Below, in pieces: positions 26,843-40,100 of a stretch of DNA of 64,000 bases. The DNA comes from Avichristensenella sp031550535. Its GTDB lineage: Bacteria; Bacillota; Clostridia; Christensenellales; Aristaeellaceae. Location of the stretch: positions 186,001 through 250,000 of the forward strand of contig JAVBOM010000008.1 in the NCBI GenBank assembly GCA_031550535.1. The letters are read 5' to 3'. Every line of letters starts with the position of its first letter. Position 1 is the first letter of the stretch. Below the pieces are notes generated by a model that made no database searches, was not told where the DNA came from, and saw only the letters and a program-made list of their open reading frames with translations. The position numbers were made by a program, and so were the translations under genes.

Positions 26843-28825
26843 TCACCATCCCAGCGCGATCCAATCTATCGTTCGGGGCGAGCTAAACGAACCGCCCACA
26901 ATGATCTGCGCGGAAGTGGTGGTCTTGAAGTATATCTTGATCGCTCCGTTGTCCCCGGACCAGTTTGCCCCCGTCGTACAATAGGTCGCCACAACATAGG
27001 GCATGTACATGAACGCCGCGCTGCTGTAGTTGATGTAGGCGGCGTTGTTGCCGTCTATCGTCGCTGTCCCGTGCGCCAGCTTCAGCGAACTCTTGCTGTC
27101 AAGCTGCATCTGGATATTTCGCGTCACATCGCTGAGGTACCCAAGCTGCGCCGCCGTCACATTGGCCGTGGTCAGCGTCCCCGTCGCCGTGGTCATTACC
27201 GCGCGGCTCGCTGTCAGTGCGGATGTGCCTGTCCCGCCGCGCGCCACAGCCAGCACGCCCGCCGTAATGCTGTCCGCCGAATGATTGTGTACTGCCGGCG
27301 CCGCGCCAAGGTTGGTCAAGGCGCCCGCCGCCGTGGTTGCGCCGGTGCCGCCCTTTGTGATCGGTACGGTGCCGCCCGTCCCGCCGATTGCCGCCAGTAC
27401 ATCCGTGTCCCCATGGTACAGCTTCCAATCCTCGCTGATTTCCACCGCGTTGGGGCGCTTTCCGGCCTTCCCGAACGATACGTTCAGGCCACCCGTTGCC
27501 ATGTGCATCGTATACTGCGCGGCGGCAACGTCGGCAGTCCGCGTGATACTTGCAAATTCGTCAATGGCAATGACATAAAACTCATACCGGTTTGCCCCCG
27601 TAAACCCGGCGTTGATGATCTTTTGTTCGCCGTTCACCAGGCTGACGGCAAGTGCCCACTCGTCCGTGCCTATCTGCCGGTACTGCACAGCCATCATCTG
27701 CTTGTTTTTTCCGTCCAGCGATGTGAATGTCGCGGCAACCCGCACCGCCAGATACCCGCCCGTCTCGCTCGCCGTCCCGTTTTCCTGGCAGCGGAACCCG
27801 TTCACAGAGGTTAGCGCGGGCGGCGCATACTCCATCACATGGATCGTCAGCGTCTTTGTCGCGGTGTTGTTGCGCGTGTCCGTCACCGTGGCGGTAAACG
27901 TCACATCGCCCGCCACGCTCAGAAACCCCGTCATGTAGCTGTTTTCACCCGATGAACTCCACGAATACCCGCCGCCGCTGAATTTGTAAGAAGATATGCT
28001 GCTGCCCAGCGAACCCGCCGCGCCGGTTATCGTCAGCATCACCTTGCTCTTGCCCTGCACATACACACCCCACCCGGCCGGCACATCGCCGTCCACGCGC
28101 GTGGCGGTAAACGACCCAATCGTCGGGGAAGCCGCGCCGGCCAGGGTGACGGTGAACGTGTAGTAGGTCGAGCCAATCTGCGTGCCCCAACTGTCCAGGG
28201 TGTGCAGCGTGGCATACGCCGTGGCGGTGGAGCCTGATATGGCGTTCGCCCAGGTCTCCGGGATGATGAAAGAACAGATGGAACCACCTGCCGGGATGGT
28301 GAACGGCGTGCTATATGACCCCAGCGACCACACCACCCGGTGCGATACCGTGCCGGACGAGGGATTGATCGTCAGCGAAATGCTGTCGCCAATGGCCGCC
28401 GTCGTTTTGCTCAGGGAACCGGTCGAACTGGTCGCGGTTTCCGCGTAGTGGACCGTGAGCGTCAGCACGCATGATTCTCTGAAGTTTAGCTGGTTCCCGG
28501 ATGACGCCTGTGTCGTGTTCACGGTCAGGGAGATTGTCCCGCCCGAAAAGCTCAGGATGCTGGCCGCAACCGTCGCGCTAACCGTCGCGCTATGCACCGC
28601 TTCATTCTGCGCAAATGTGCCGGTTGATCCATACCCACCAAGGGTTAGGTAGGTTCCCTTCCCGGAGTAAGCCCGGAAGCTGGATACTGTCAGTGTCGCG
28701 CCGGTCACGCGCGCGCCGGATGGCGGGGCGTCGCCTTCCCGCGCGAAATACTCGTTGATTGTGGTGCCCGTCGCCTAGTCCCGGCTGGTTGTGCTTACAT
28801 AGCATACATAGTCTACAGTCGGCAT
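26843..28825 (-). CDS. Large tail-tip/fibre protein with Ig-like beta domains, one in-frame TAG
   Basis: The 660-residue protein starts MPTVDYVCYVS; TAG at 28775-28777 (codon 17) is followed by the body. It has several beta-sandwich-like domains rich in Ser/Thr/Gly and a C-terminal fibre part (repeats GGTGTSALTASRAVMT). ATG at 28825 has GGAGGGG upstream and begins one base after the TGA of the upstream gene. Probably a receptor-binding tip protein. Confidence 0.7.
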
Positions 28826-28826
28826 G

Positions 28827-31700
28827 TCATCCCCTCCATTTAAGCGCGAGTCCGGTCGCGGTCATCTACCACTCGAAGCACCCGTTATCATCCGCGCCAA
28901 TCGTCAGCTTTTCAGTGATGCGTGCGGAAGTGATGTAAAGCCGGTTGTTCGAGATATACGCAATCTCCGTACCGTCTTGAAGAAACGACAGCTTGCTGTT
29001 GCCGAGCCGCGCCAGAAAAGGACTTCCCAATACGCCAAGCTCAAGCCCGTTGGCGTCAAACCGCTGGTAGGACTGGATTTGGTTGATATACTCCAAGATT
29101 TCGCCGGTCGCTGACACGGTGTAATTGGTGGCTTCGTTATAAACAAATGTGATATCCTTCGCAGTCTGCGTGATGAACGATTGCAGCGCGGATTCCAGCC
29201 CCGTCAGCGAGGAATCAAACTCCGTCTTCTGCTGTTCCACCGTCATCCGTATGGACGATTCCGACTGTTCAATGGCCGTCCGGTTCTTTTCAATGTTGGC
29301 GTAGATGTTCGCAAGCACATCGTCGCTCACGCTGCACTCTACCCACGCCGTCCCATCCCAGCGTTTCCAAGCGTCAGTCATTGTGTCCAGCCAAAGTTGA
29401 TCCTGCTTCGGCGGTTCAGGCGCGAAAGGGGAGACAACTGGCGTATCCACCCCGTCCAAAATGCTCTGGGCAACCGAATCAACCATGCTCTCCACGACCA
29501 TGTTGATGCTCACGTTGCTGGAGAGGTCGAGCGATTGCCCGACATCCGCCGCCAGCTTGTTGGCGGTGATCGTGTTGGCCTCAATGCGGTCGGCGGATAA
29601 GTAGCCTGTGATGATGGCATCGGCGCTGAACCCTTCGCCCGTTCCAAAGGTGCGCCAATCCCAGTGCCCGTCATCATCCTTGGCGCTCGCAATCTGGAAC
29701 CCTTCGCCGCACAGCTTCATCGCGCTTCGCCCGTCCAGGGCTTCCTACATGATGTTGCCGTTTTCGTCCGTATGCCAATTGCTGACGCTGGAAAACAGCC
29801 GCGTCTTCAGCACATCAATCGTCCCCTGAAGCCGTTGCATCGGGATGGTGCCGTCTGGGGAGATTGCCTTCGCACGGTCATACAGCGCGTTTTTGCTGTT
29901 GACCGCCTCGGCCACCGTGGCAATCCGCCGCAGGATGCTTTCCTATGTCACCCCGCCAACGTGCATCGCTTCGTTGCTGATCGTAATACTCGTTTTCTCC
30001 GGCGCGTCCAGTTGCTCCACCAGCTTTGTCACGTAAGCGTAGTCGTTAAGCCGCAACGCCTCATCCCATATGCGTAGCGTCTGGTGCAGCCGGAAGCGCT
30101 CCATCTCGTACCCGGTCAGCATCGCCAGGTTTTGCACCGCCACCGTGTAGGAAACGGCAGGCCGCGATACCTCCGCCATGATGTCCAGCGCATCCAGGTA
30201 TAAGTTCATCTCCTGCCCAGGGGCATACGACGTGTTGCTCCAGTACCCGTCGCGCAGCATGTCGCCCAGTGCCGCCGCCAGCGCGTTCTCCGCTTCCTGC
30301 TGCCGCCCTCTGTCCAGCGCGGCCACGGCATTTGCGTCGGCGACGGTGAAGGACAGGTCAATGGCCCGCGTCATCAGGCTGTACAGCCCTTCGGATTCCG
30401 CCGTTCCGTAGCGAAGATCCATAATCGCCATTTCCGTCGCGCCAATCTGCTCCCGCAGTTGCTCGCGCCGCGCCTCGCTCATCTCCTTTTCCCATTGCGT
30501 CCAGTGCTTTTGAAGCATCAGCTCCTTGGCCTCAATCGCGACCTCTTTCCCGCCGATCAGGCCGATGGCCTTGGGAATTAACTTCACCGCGTATCGGTCG
30601 CCCGGCAAAAACGCCGGATCGTCCACTGTCACTGTCCGGTACGCAATATCCCAGTTCGCCAGCACCACGGTCAGCACGTCCCCGGCTTGCGCAACAGTCT
30701 GCTCCGCTGTTACGCCGCCACCCGTTACCGTGCGGACAACTTCACCGCCCACCAGGGCATACGCCGCATAACCAACCTGCCCCCACAGGGTGCTCAGTTC
30801 CGTTTCCAGCTTCAGCGCCTCGGCGGCGTGCGCCATACCCTCGGCGTGAATCAACGCCATCTCCGCAAGGTAGATGTCCAGCGCGTCCTGATGCGCCTGC
30901 GTAAAGACGCCAATCTCCTTGTAGTAACCGAAGTCAATGAGAAAAGGCTACCCGGTCGGGTTGACGCTATCAATCCCGACATAGCCAAGATCGGCATACT
31001 CGCCCTCGACATAGAGCCGGGTCACGATGTTCTGGGTGTCTTCTTTCCTCACAATGCTGGTCAGGTTTTTCCCAAAGTTAAGTTCCAACTAGGCGTCGCG
31101 CCGGTTCAGGGAGTACACGTCCACCGTCCTGGAGTTACCATGAAAAACAGGGTATCCCTGAAACAACTCGCAGATGTCCGTAATCAGCATGTACGCGCCG
31201 CGCTTACCATCTGCTTTCAGGCTGCGCACCTTCTCGGTTTCACCGTCTCGCTCCAAGAACGTTTCGCACACGCCCTACGTCCAGCCCGTCCCGGCGAGCA
31301 CCTTTCCCAACAGGTCTTGCGCCGTGCCGATGCCATTTTCATCATCAAAGTAAAGGTGTAGGTTTTTTTTCGTCAGTAACGATGACAGGTGGGAACAGGT
31401 CACGGTGCAGGTCAGCGCCAACCCCTTGTGTGATTGAGCCGGTGCGTCGAGGATGTACCAGTCCACCACATCATCCATGATGACCCGAACATAATACTCC
31501 CCGCGCAGGTAGTCCACCCGCCAGTTCGTTTCGCCTTCAATCATGTAAGGAACCGAAAAGGTCAGTTCCTTCCACCCGTTCATTTGGGATGTCAGGCCGA
31601 TGTCATACGCCTGCCCGATGGAGGGTGTCTAAGAATCATAAAGCTCGCACAGTTTTACCAGAGCCGTGTTGAATATCGCCAAGTATATCCGGTTTGCCAT
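28827..31700 (-). CDS. Tail endopeptidase/antireceptor (Prophage_tail type), seven in-frame TAGs
   Basis: Four standard-code fragments (31583, 31271, 30860, 29720) lie in one frame and join across TAGs at codons 24, 142, 204, 251, 586, 652 and 945 into 957 residues. Segments such as GTGWT, TEKVRSL, VTRLYVEGEY and IDSVNPTG are typical of tail-associated endopeptidases at the tail tip. The C-terminal part (WDWRTFGTGEGF, then ADRIEANTI) is typical of their fibre portion. The last TAG is 12 codons from a TGA that directly precedes the next ATG. GGGGTG precedes ATG at 31700. Confidence 0.88.
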
Positions 31701-32532
31701 GCGCATCACCCCATATCTTCTTTAGCTTGGTGCCTACAATCTGCGGTCGCACCCACTCACGTTGAAAACGCCGCCAGTCTGGATTCGTTTCGCCTTGCTC
31801 GTCGCGGTACAGCATCGCGTAGGGGAAGAACCCCGCCCGCATCGTGTCCTCAAGCCGCTTCGCCGCCGCGTCCATCGTATCGCCTGGGTATCCAATCAGC
31901 ACATAGCAGCACAGGGTATGGCTTGCCACGGTGAACCCGGCATCCAACAGCATGCGCCCCGCGCACCGCAGAGGTTCATAATCGTCCGGCGTGTCGTAAG
32001 CCATGTACAACCGTTTGGTGCGTATGTCCTTCAGCCGCTTCGCCGCGTCGGGTGTGAGCAGCTTCGCTTCCAACCCGCCCGTGAACACCGGCTTTTCGTC
32101 TTGCCTCTTTAGCATCTCAAATACCTTGTCGATGTGCGCTGGAGAGCAAGCCAGCAGGTTGTCGTCCAGCACGTTCCATCCATCGGTCACTGGTAACTCC
32201 CGAAGGGCATACCCCTCCCGAGCAGGCACCGAGCAAAACCAGCAGCGGTTGTTGCACCCACGCGACGTGATGACATACCCACGCTTCAGGTACAGGCCGG
32301 GCGTAAAGTCTCCGCCTCGTTCCAGCATCGCAGGGCCTCCGATCATGACCGGAACGCCGACCGCTTCCCATGCACGCGCAAGCACCTCGGCCTTGGGCAT
32401 ATCCCAGGTAAAAGCGACGGATACATGCACAGCGTCTATCTGCGGCAGGCTCTATGGCGGCGGGCAGTTAGCGAATGCGAATGGGCCATCCGGCGTCGCC
32501 CTTGTCCTGCGCGGGAAAACTCTTGCTATCAT
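31636..32532 (-). CDS. Radical SAM protein inside the tail module, one in-frame TAG
   Basis: The 298-residue enzyme has the CNNRCWFC motif (CxxxCxxC) that binds the radical SAM Fe-S cluster, and a TIM-barrel-like order of strands with LIGYPGDT. TAG at 32452-32454 (codon 27) precedes IDAVHVSVAFTWD, a segment I recall from unnamed phage radical SAM proteins. Its 3-prime end overlaps the endopeptidase start by 65 bases. The substrate is unknown. Confidence 0.8.
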
Positions 32533-32552
32533 CCGTCATCTCACCAAACCTT

Positions 32553-33605
32553 TCACCATACGCGTGGTGTGTACTCTACCTGGAGCTTGTCCAGACTAAC
32601 GCCATCCCCGCGCAACCATATCTCGTTCATCGTCACCACCGGCGTCACGGTCGTTCCGGCAGTGAGCGCGCTTTCCAACAGAACCGCGTTGTCTGCGTCC
32701 TCCACCCGGTGGATCTTCCTCCACACGCCATCCAGGAAAACGAACTGCCCCGCCATGTGGGGCGCAAACATTCCCTCCGACGTGATGATTGGCGAATCCT
32801 TTTCATGCGCGACCCGCATCTCCCGCACGAACGGCAAACACGGCGCCAGCATGATGTAGCCGAGGTCATGGTAGTGAAACGCCAGCTTCTTTTCTTCGCC
32901 CTTTACCTGCAACACCTGGCCGGTTTCGCTGTTGATGTCCAGATAAGCCCCTTGCGGTATCTATCCCTCATGCAGCCCGGCAATCCGGCACACCTGCCCG
33001 GTCGTCGCGTTCTCTATGGTCAGCCCATCTCCAACCTCCCCGGCCAGCAGGATGCGCGTGTGCGCCCTCTCTGTCCCGCAGTTGTATAGATGGAATCGCT
33101 GGCTGGTTAGTTCCGGCGCGGGTGGCATCATGCCGACAGGCAGGATTCCGGTCGTAGCCAGTTCCTCCCTGTCAGGCATCCCCGTGTACGTGCTTCGCAG
33201 CATCATCCCGAAGGGGTCGTAGCACCTGAATGTGATGGTGAATGTACCGCTGTACTGCTTCCCGTCCGCTGCCCGGTACGTATACTGCCTTATTTCAACC
33301 GCTTTCACCGGGCGCACCCGGTACGACACTTGCTTGTCGTTGAATATAAGCAGACCGGATGTTTTTCGGTCGAGCCAGCGCAGCTAACCGGCCTTCATTT
33401 CCGTGGTAATGTCTTCCACGAAACAGTCCAAATTGAACTCGCGCGGCTTCACCGTGCTGCCGACGTAATATCCCCCGTCACGCCCGTCAACCTCAATGTC
33501 TTCAACGCTATAGGGCGGCATGTCACGTCCCTGCTCGGTGGCGGTGGGGGTGTAAAAACACCCGTACAGGCTGCTGTGAACGCCGTTGTAGGTGAACCCA
33601 AAAAT
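32553..33605 (-). CDS. Distal tail protein (Dit-like), two in-frame TAGs, ATT start proposed
   Basis: Three standard-code fragments join across TAGs at codons 74 and 215 into 350 residues. The N-terminus FGFTYNGVHSSLYG, then GRDGGYY and REFNLDCFVED, fits Dit proteins that form the tail-tip hub. The only good ribosome site, AAGGAG (33614-33619), stands eight bases before an ATT codon exactly where such proteins begin (M-FGFTYNG). A GTG at 33614 overlaps that site. Confidence 0.8.
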
Positions 33606-33617
33606 GTCAATCACTCC

Positions 33618-33646
33618 TTGCCAACAATTGCGTTTTGGTGTACACT
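33618..33646 (+). promoter_or_regulatory. Promoter of the 33682 cargo gene
   Basis: TTGCCA (33618-33623), a 17-base spacer and TACACT (33641-33646) on the plus strand. It overlaps the leader of the divergent Dit gene. Confidence 0.55.
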
Positions 33647-33681
33647 TCACTTCAAGAGTTTTGAGAGGGGGATTGGGGCAT

Positions 33682-34035
33682 ATGAAAAAAAGACGATTGC
33701 GCTATAAGATAATGAATTTTCAAAGAAGCATTCACTCGTGTTTCCCCCCGACAGATGCAAAGAAAAGATTATATAAAGAAGTTCAGCAATTAAAACTATT
33801 TCTTCAGGAACACCCTGATATAAGCGCCTTGTTCAACGCGAGAAAGCAATACATATTGTCTAAGCTGGACCCAGACGGCACTACAAAATTATCTTTGATT
33901 GAAAAGTTTGGCAATTTTTTATTTTCATGCTTAACCCGTACTTGGGATAGTGGAGATAGCAATATATCATTGGAAGAAGCCAATCGGATTAGCATAGAAC
34001 AATATCGGATACCTTTAACACAGATCATCACATAA
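33682..34035 (+). CDS. Small AT-rich cargo gene, 117 aa
   Basis: This gene lies on the plus strand between the tape-measure and Dit genes, with its own promoter, and has clearly lower GC than its surroundings. The product is basic at the start (MKKRRLRYK), helical and soluble, without a recognised domain. It contains no TAG and ends in TAA. It is probably a recently acquired accessory gene. Confidence 0.6.
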   Translation: MKKRRLRYKIMNFQRSIHSCFPPTDAKKRLYKEVQQLKLFLQEHPDISALFNARKQYILSKLDPDGTTKLSLIEKFGNFLFSCLTRTWDSGDSNISLEEANRISIEQYRIPLTQIIT

Positions 34036-34113
34036 ATCCTCTTGCGGTTCTGGTTTACCCCAACATCATATTGCAGGATACGCACCCATGTTTGAATGCG
34101 TACCCCACATGTT

Positions 34114-37100
34114 TTATCTGCCCAATCGGAAACCTCCGACAGGCGTCCCCCTGGATATTTCGTCCAGTATGTGTTCCCCAACGCGCTTCGCCATCACTTC
34201 ATAGTCCGTGTCACGCTCTAAGCGTTCCACGTTTACCTGTATGGATTCGATGTGAAAAACACGATCCTTTGGCGGCTGCATTGCGGGCATCGCCGCTACC
34301 GCCGGCGTCTTCACCCGTATCTCATGGAGCGACGCAATCATATCCTCGAACAATTCCGTCTGGTATGGGCTCAGGATGCGCTCCGGCTTTTGTTTCGTGC
34401 CGTCAAGCCAAGCCAACCCGGTTGAAAAGTTCATGCCACCCTTGGCATACTTGACTATTTTGGCTGCCTGGATTGCCTTAATCCCTTCGCCATACATGCT
34501 GCTCCCGGTCGGTGCGTTCGCCTTTATCCTTTGTATCTCAAGCTCTTTCGCCATCTGCGCCTCAGCCAGGGTGGCGTAGGGGCCGTACACCCTGCCCAAA
34601 ACTTCAAACTTGTACCGGCTCTTGCCTCCGCCACCGGAACCCCCGCTGCCGGAACCGCCGTCACCGCTCGGGGAGGGGATGGGCGCATAATCGTAGCTGT
34701 TAATCTCGTCGCGCACCTGCTTGTAAGCATTCCGCAGGTCCTCCAGCTTCTGCCGCCATTGGTCTACGAACGCTTCCGCTTGCAATCGGCCGGCCTCTTT
34801 GTACTCCTGGCTGTGTTCCTGTAGAAACGCAATGATAGCTTCGTCACCCTGGGCTATGATATCCTCAACCTCGTCCCAAAACGTTTGCGTGAAGCCCCGC
34901 ATGTCATCGCACATTGCCTGCCAGCCGTTCACCGTATCCCGCCGCATGGCATCGCTCATGTTGGCGTAGTCACTATGGTTTTCAGTCAGCCAGGCGATGA
35001 TTTCCTCATCGGTCTTCTGCATCAGCCAGGCCATTTCCTCAATCAGCTTACGCGGGTTCGCCAGCAACTCTTCGTAGTACGTATTGATGTACTCCAGGTA
35101 CTCGTCAATGCTGTCTATCTGCTGCTGGAGCGCGTCCTTCTGCGCGTCCACCTCATCCTCGGCGGTCGCCCAGGCCATCTCTTTGCGGAGCTTCGCAATT
35201 TCCTCGCGCAGGGCCAGTTCCTCTTTGTGCCGGGTGGGGTCCATGGAGATGCGTGCGACCTGCTCCTCAAGCTGCCGCAGCTTCTTCAGCTTGTCCTCGC
35301 GGTCTTCCAGTTCCTTCCGCTTGGCAAGCTGTTCGTCCAGCAAGCGCATCTCGTCTTCCAGCGCCTTGCGTTTCAGGTCGGCAGTCTTGATGGCCTCATC
35401 CCGTTCGTGCTCATACCGCTTGGTCAGGATGTCGATGATTTCGTTTTCGATGTCTATGGTCCCCGAAAGCATGCGTTGGTTCAGCGCTTCCCGATCCTAT
35501 ATCGCGTCATGGATGGTGTTCCGAAGGTCAATCTCCATCTCGCGGATCGCGTCGTACTGCTCCTTAATCGCTTTCGTCAGCGACTCCATGTCCGTCTGGT
35601 TTTGCAATAACTCTTTGCTGTAGTCCTGATGCTGCTTTTGCAGTTCGTCCAGTTCCTTCGCCGCGTCCGCGTAGCCCTTGGCGCTGGTGCCCATAGCGGC
35701 AACCTCACGCCGCTTGATTTCGATCTCCCGCTCAAGCTGGCTCAGATAATCACACAGCGTCGCGCTGTTTTCCTGGACAATCGCCCGTTCTTTTTCCATG
35801 TAGTGAATCACGCCCTGAATCTCGCCCGTCGCCTCGTGGTAATCCTGTCCCATGCGTGCGAGCTCTCGCCGGTGATCCTCAATCTCCGTGGTCTGCCGCA
35901 TCATCTCCAGCAGCTTTTCAACGGCCGACACCGTTTTCGCCGCGTCCTTGGAACCGCCGCCACCGCCGCCGCTCTTTCTCGCGGAAGGCGGGGTGTAGCT
36001 GCCGCCCGATCCCCATTTCACCTTCACGGTGTTCCCGTCCATGTACAGGGAGGAACCGGAAGCCTGTAACATCGTCTGGATAAGCCGCGCAAGGTTCGCA
36101 GTCGTCGCGTCAGATGATGCGGAGAGCGCGGCAAGCTGTGCCTGCCAGTTTGCTGCGCTGAACTGCACGCCCGCCGTCCTGAACAGCATATCCGCCAGGA
36201 ACGACGCGCTGCCAGCCGCAATGTCACTGTCGCCCGCAATGGCCCACAGCGCTGGGTCCAGGTTGCTCCGCAGTTGCTCGGCGGAGACGCCCGTGTAGGT
36301 GGCAAGCACGTTGTATGCGTCCGCCAGGTCGCTCGCCTTTTTCTTCTCTTCGCTTTGAATAAATGCCAGCGCGCCGGACGCTTCCGTCAGGTCTTCCACC
36401 TTGCCGAGCACAGCGCCGTAGGATTTCGCGAACTCCCTGCCGCCTTTTTCCGCACTCTCAAACGCGCCGGTCAGCTCATCCCATGCCTTGCCGTCACGTT
36501 GCATTTTCTTCAGGTTCAGGCGGTCGATTTCCTTGCGCAGTCCTGCAATCGCCGCTCCCGCGCCCTCCGAACCTTCGTCGAATGCCTCAAAGAACTCTTG
36601 CAGCGCGGGGAACGCGTCGTACAGGGCCTTGCGCATTTCTTCGTCCATGGAACTGAACGCTTTTCCAAACGCCTCCACACCGTTGTCCTGATTCAACAGC
36701 GCCAGCAGGGAGGACAACGTTGCGATTTGTTCTTCTTCCGTGTCTAAGGCATTGCCGTTCGCCTCTGTCAGCGCCTCAATGGACGCCAGAAAATGCTCAT
36801 ATGTGCCCTGAATGTGCTCGTCCATCAGCAGCGTCGCGTCCGTCACGGCGACCGTGCCTGCTTCAGCCTCACCCAGCATGGCGATAATCTCGTTCAGCCA
36901 GGGGTGTTCGGCCATCAGCGCGCTTGTTATCGCCTCGCCAAACCCGGCCAGTGTGCCCATGAAGTCGCCGGATGTAAGCGCCTCGCGCAATGCTTTCAGT
37001 TGATCCTGAAACCCGGTTTCTTGAGCGTCATCGGCGGGCAACTTCGTCATGTACTCCGCCGCGCCCTCGGCCAGCGATTCCTTCAGCAGCTTTTCCTTCA

Positions 37101-40100
37101 TCACTTCTGCCTTCGCAATCGCCCGGTCAAAGATGGCATCCACCACACCCGCGCTCCGCTTCACTGTTTCCACGGCCAGGTCAGCCACGGCATCATAATT
37201 CTCAAGGATGAACTTCTTTGCCGCGTCGTCCAACTTGTCCCATTCCGCGTGAAAGCCCTTGGTGCCATCCGCCATGTACGCCGCCTGGAGCTTCACCAGC
37301 GTGTCTTTGTAATAGCCCTTGCCCGACGCTACCAATTCTTTTTCCAGGGCGAGCTGGTCCCGCATTTCTTTCGTCGATTTTGCGGAGTTTATCGCCTGTG
37401 CGTTATACGCCTGGGAGAGGATGTCCGCCGCCTGCGCGGTGTTCAGCGTCCCGTCGGCAAGCTGATACAGCACGGTGTAGGTGGACATCAGGGAACCGTA
37501 TAACTCCTCGTTCGTGCTCATGATGTCAAACAGCGCGTTCCGCATCGCTTCCGCACCGCCTGTTTTCAACGCCGCATCAAGGGTAGCCAATTGATCCTTG
37601 AACCCCGCATCCTTTGCCGCCGTCGCGTCCTCCGACTTTTTCTGCTTGATGCTGTCCTCGCCAAACGTTTTCCTGAAGTTAGTGAAGTCCATGTTTGCTG
37701 CCGCGTTCAGCGCGTTTTCGAGTATGACCGCGCCGTCGCCCGCTTCTCCCATCGCCGTGGCGAGTTTCGCCACCTCTGGATATAGGTCCGAAATATCCTG
37801 TTTCGCGGTGTCGCTCAGTTTATCCCATTGCGCAACGAAAGCGTCGTACCCGCTCTGTTGGTATGTGTCCCGTAGCTGGCCCAGCATGGTGAGGTAGTGT
37901 TCCTTTTGCCCCTCGGCCACTGCCTTTTCCGCCTCGGCTTCCTCCAGCAGCTTCGCCGTGCGCTCCTGAGATAGGGTAGTCGCGTGCCGCTCCATCCCCG
38001 CAAAGGCTTCCAACCCCTCGGCGTGGTCCATCTCGCCGTTTGCCAGCGTCTCCAGCGCCTCATATGTTTCCAACAGCCCGGTGCCCAGCGCGTCATTCGC
38101 ACCGAAGATGCCGTTCAGCGTCTTGATAAAGGCCGTGCCGCTCTCATCCGTTGCCCAAGCATCTTTCAGCGCCTTTATCTCGTCGGCGTACAGGTTCTTT
38201 TCCGCTGCCTCGGCCTCCCGGCCTTTTCGGATTTTGGCAAACGCATCATTCATCGCTGCCGACAGCGTGGTCAGTTCCGCTTCCGCTTCCCGTAGCTTCT
38301 TCAGTTCGTCGTCCGTGAAGGTGGGGAACAGGTCTAGCTTGCGGGCATCGTCCGGCATCAGGGCATTCGCGGCTTCAATCCCCTTGTTGATCTCGCCGAT
38401 CAGGGCGTTGTACTCCTCCAGCCCTTCGGGCTTTAGCGTGGGCAGCATCTCTTCCTGCTTTTCCATGAGCTTGGCGAGGTCTGGGTTGCCGGAGAATACT
38501 TTGAAAAGTTCCTCCATCCCGGCGTCAATCCGTACCGCCACGGCGAGTATGGCTTCCTCCGTCACCTTGCCTTCCTTGTCGATGCTGTCCACAATGCCCT
38601 TGAAAATCTGGTCCATCTGGCCCTGCCAGTAACCGCCCATCTCGTCGTACTGCGGGCCCCTGGCAAAGGGAAGCAGGTGCTTTTCAATCTCTTCCCACGC
38701 GCCGTCCAGGGTGGCCGCCGTGCTCTCTACTCCGCCCCTAACCGAGAGGTTATGTTTCATGAACCAACGGTCCACATCCTCGGAGTTGTATCCCGTCCAG
38801 GCGTTAAAGATTTCCCGCTGCATCTCATGTACCACATCTGCAATGCCGCCCCATTTTTCGGTGTCTGCCTTTGGGTCAGCCGCTTGCCGGTTCGCGTAGT
38901 AGATGAAGTTCTCGGAGCCAACGCCTTCGTTGGCCTTTCTCCAGATGTCAAACTCTTTGAGGGTGTCTTCAACCGCTTTCGCTTCTTTCACGGCTTTCTG
39001 CGCGTCCTTCAGGCTGCCCAAGTCTTTGAAAGCCTCAGTGGCTTGCAGGCGTTCCAGGTTGTTCAGCTTCTCGCCGGTATCCGCCAGGTATCCGTTCAGG
39101 GTCTTCACGGCTTCCGCCTGGTTCACAAATCCGCCCGTCGCGGTGGTCAGCGCGTCATGCAGCGTCTGTGAAGTGCCGGCCAACGTCTTCAGTATCTCGT
39201 TCATCCTGGCGCTCTCCGTTGCCGTCACTTTCTCCTTGGCGGCAAGCCCTGTGTATTCCTTCGCCATCTCGCTTACGGTGCCCTGGTGTTCGGAAAGCGA
39301 GGCAATCTGTTCGGAGTAGTCCACCGGTTCCAGCGCCTTTGCCATGGAGCCGGTGAGCATAGTAATCAGCGATATGGCGCCAGCGATGCCCGCGATAATC
39401 AAGCCGATGTTCCCACCCGATAGCGCGGCGGTAATTCCACCGGCTGCGGTGGTGGCTGCCTGTAGCGCGACAATAGCCGTCTTGAGCTTTATGACAATGG
39501 CCCACACAGCGCCAATCCCCGCGATGAGGATCGGTAGCTTCTAGTTCCACCCGTCCATAGCAGTGCTCCCCGCAACAAACAGATCCACCAGGATGGCGAG
39601 CCCGTCATATCCGTCCTTCATCCACTCAGCATTCACCATCCCGTACAGCCCTTCCATGGAGGCCGCAAGTCTGCCTTGCGCCGCCGCCACACTCTCCTGC
39701 CAGATGGCATATTTCTGGGATGCAGTGCCCGCCGCGTCCATGGCCCCCGCATATAGTTCATACGCGCGGCTGCCGCCCTCGGCCCCTTTTGCCATGTCGT
39801 TCATCAGGGCCAGGAAGATGTTTTGTTGTTTGGTGCCGGCAAGCGCAGTGGCCAAATACGCCTTTGTCTTGCCGTCCAGGGTGTCCCATTGCTCGGCAAT
39901 CTGCTCGAAGATCAGACTCATGTCGTACCATTCGCCGGTTTCGTCATTGATGAGCTTCAGGGGTTTCCCCAGTTTGTCCAACGCTTTAGCAATGTCGTTG
40001 ATCTGGGTGGAGTCTTCCTCACTGAACCCCTTTTGCTTGATGCTGTGGAGCCGTGCGGACTAGCTCGCAAAAGCGGTGCCAATGACTTCCGGGGCCATCC

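Noticed and set aside
27071..27814. Plus-strand frame of 247 codons
   Set aside because: Shadow of the large tail gene at 26843-28825, with very Arg-rich composition and no ribosome site.
36793..37503. Plus-strand frame of 236 codons
   Set aside because: Shadow of the tape-measure gene, low-complexity and without start signals.
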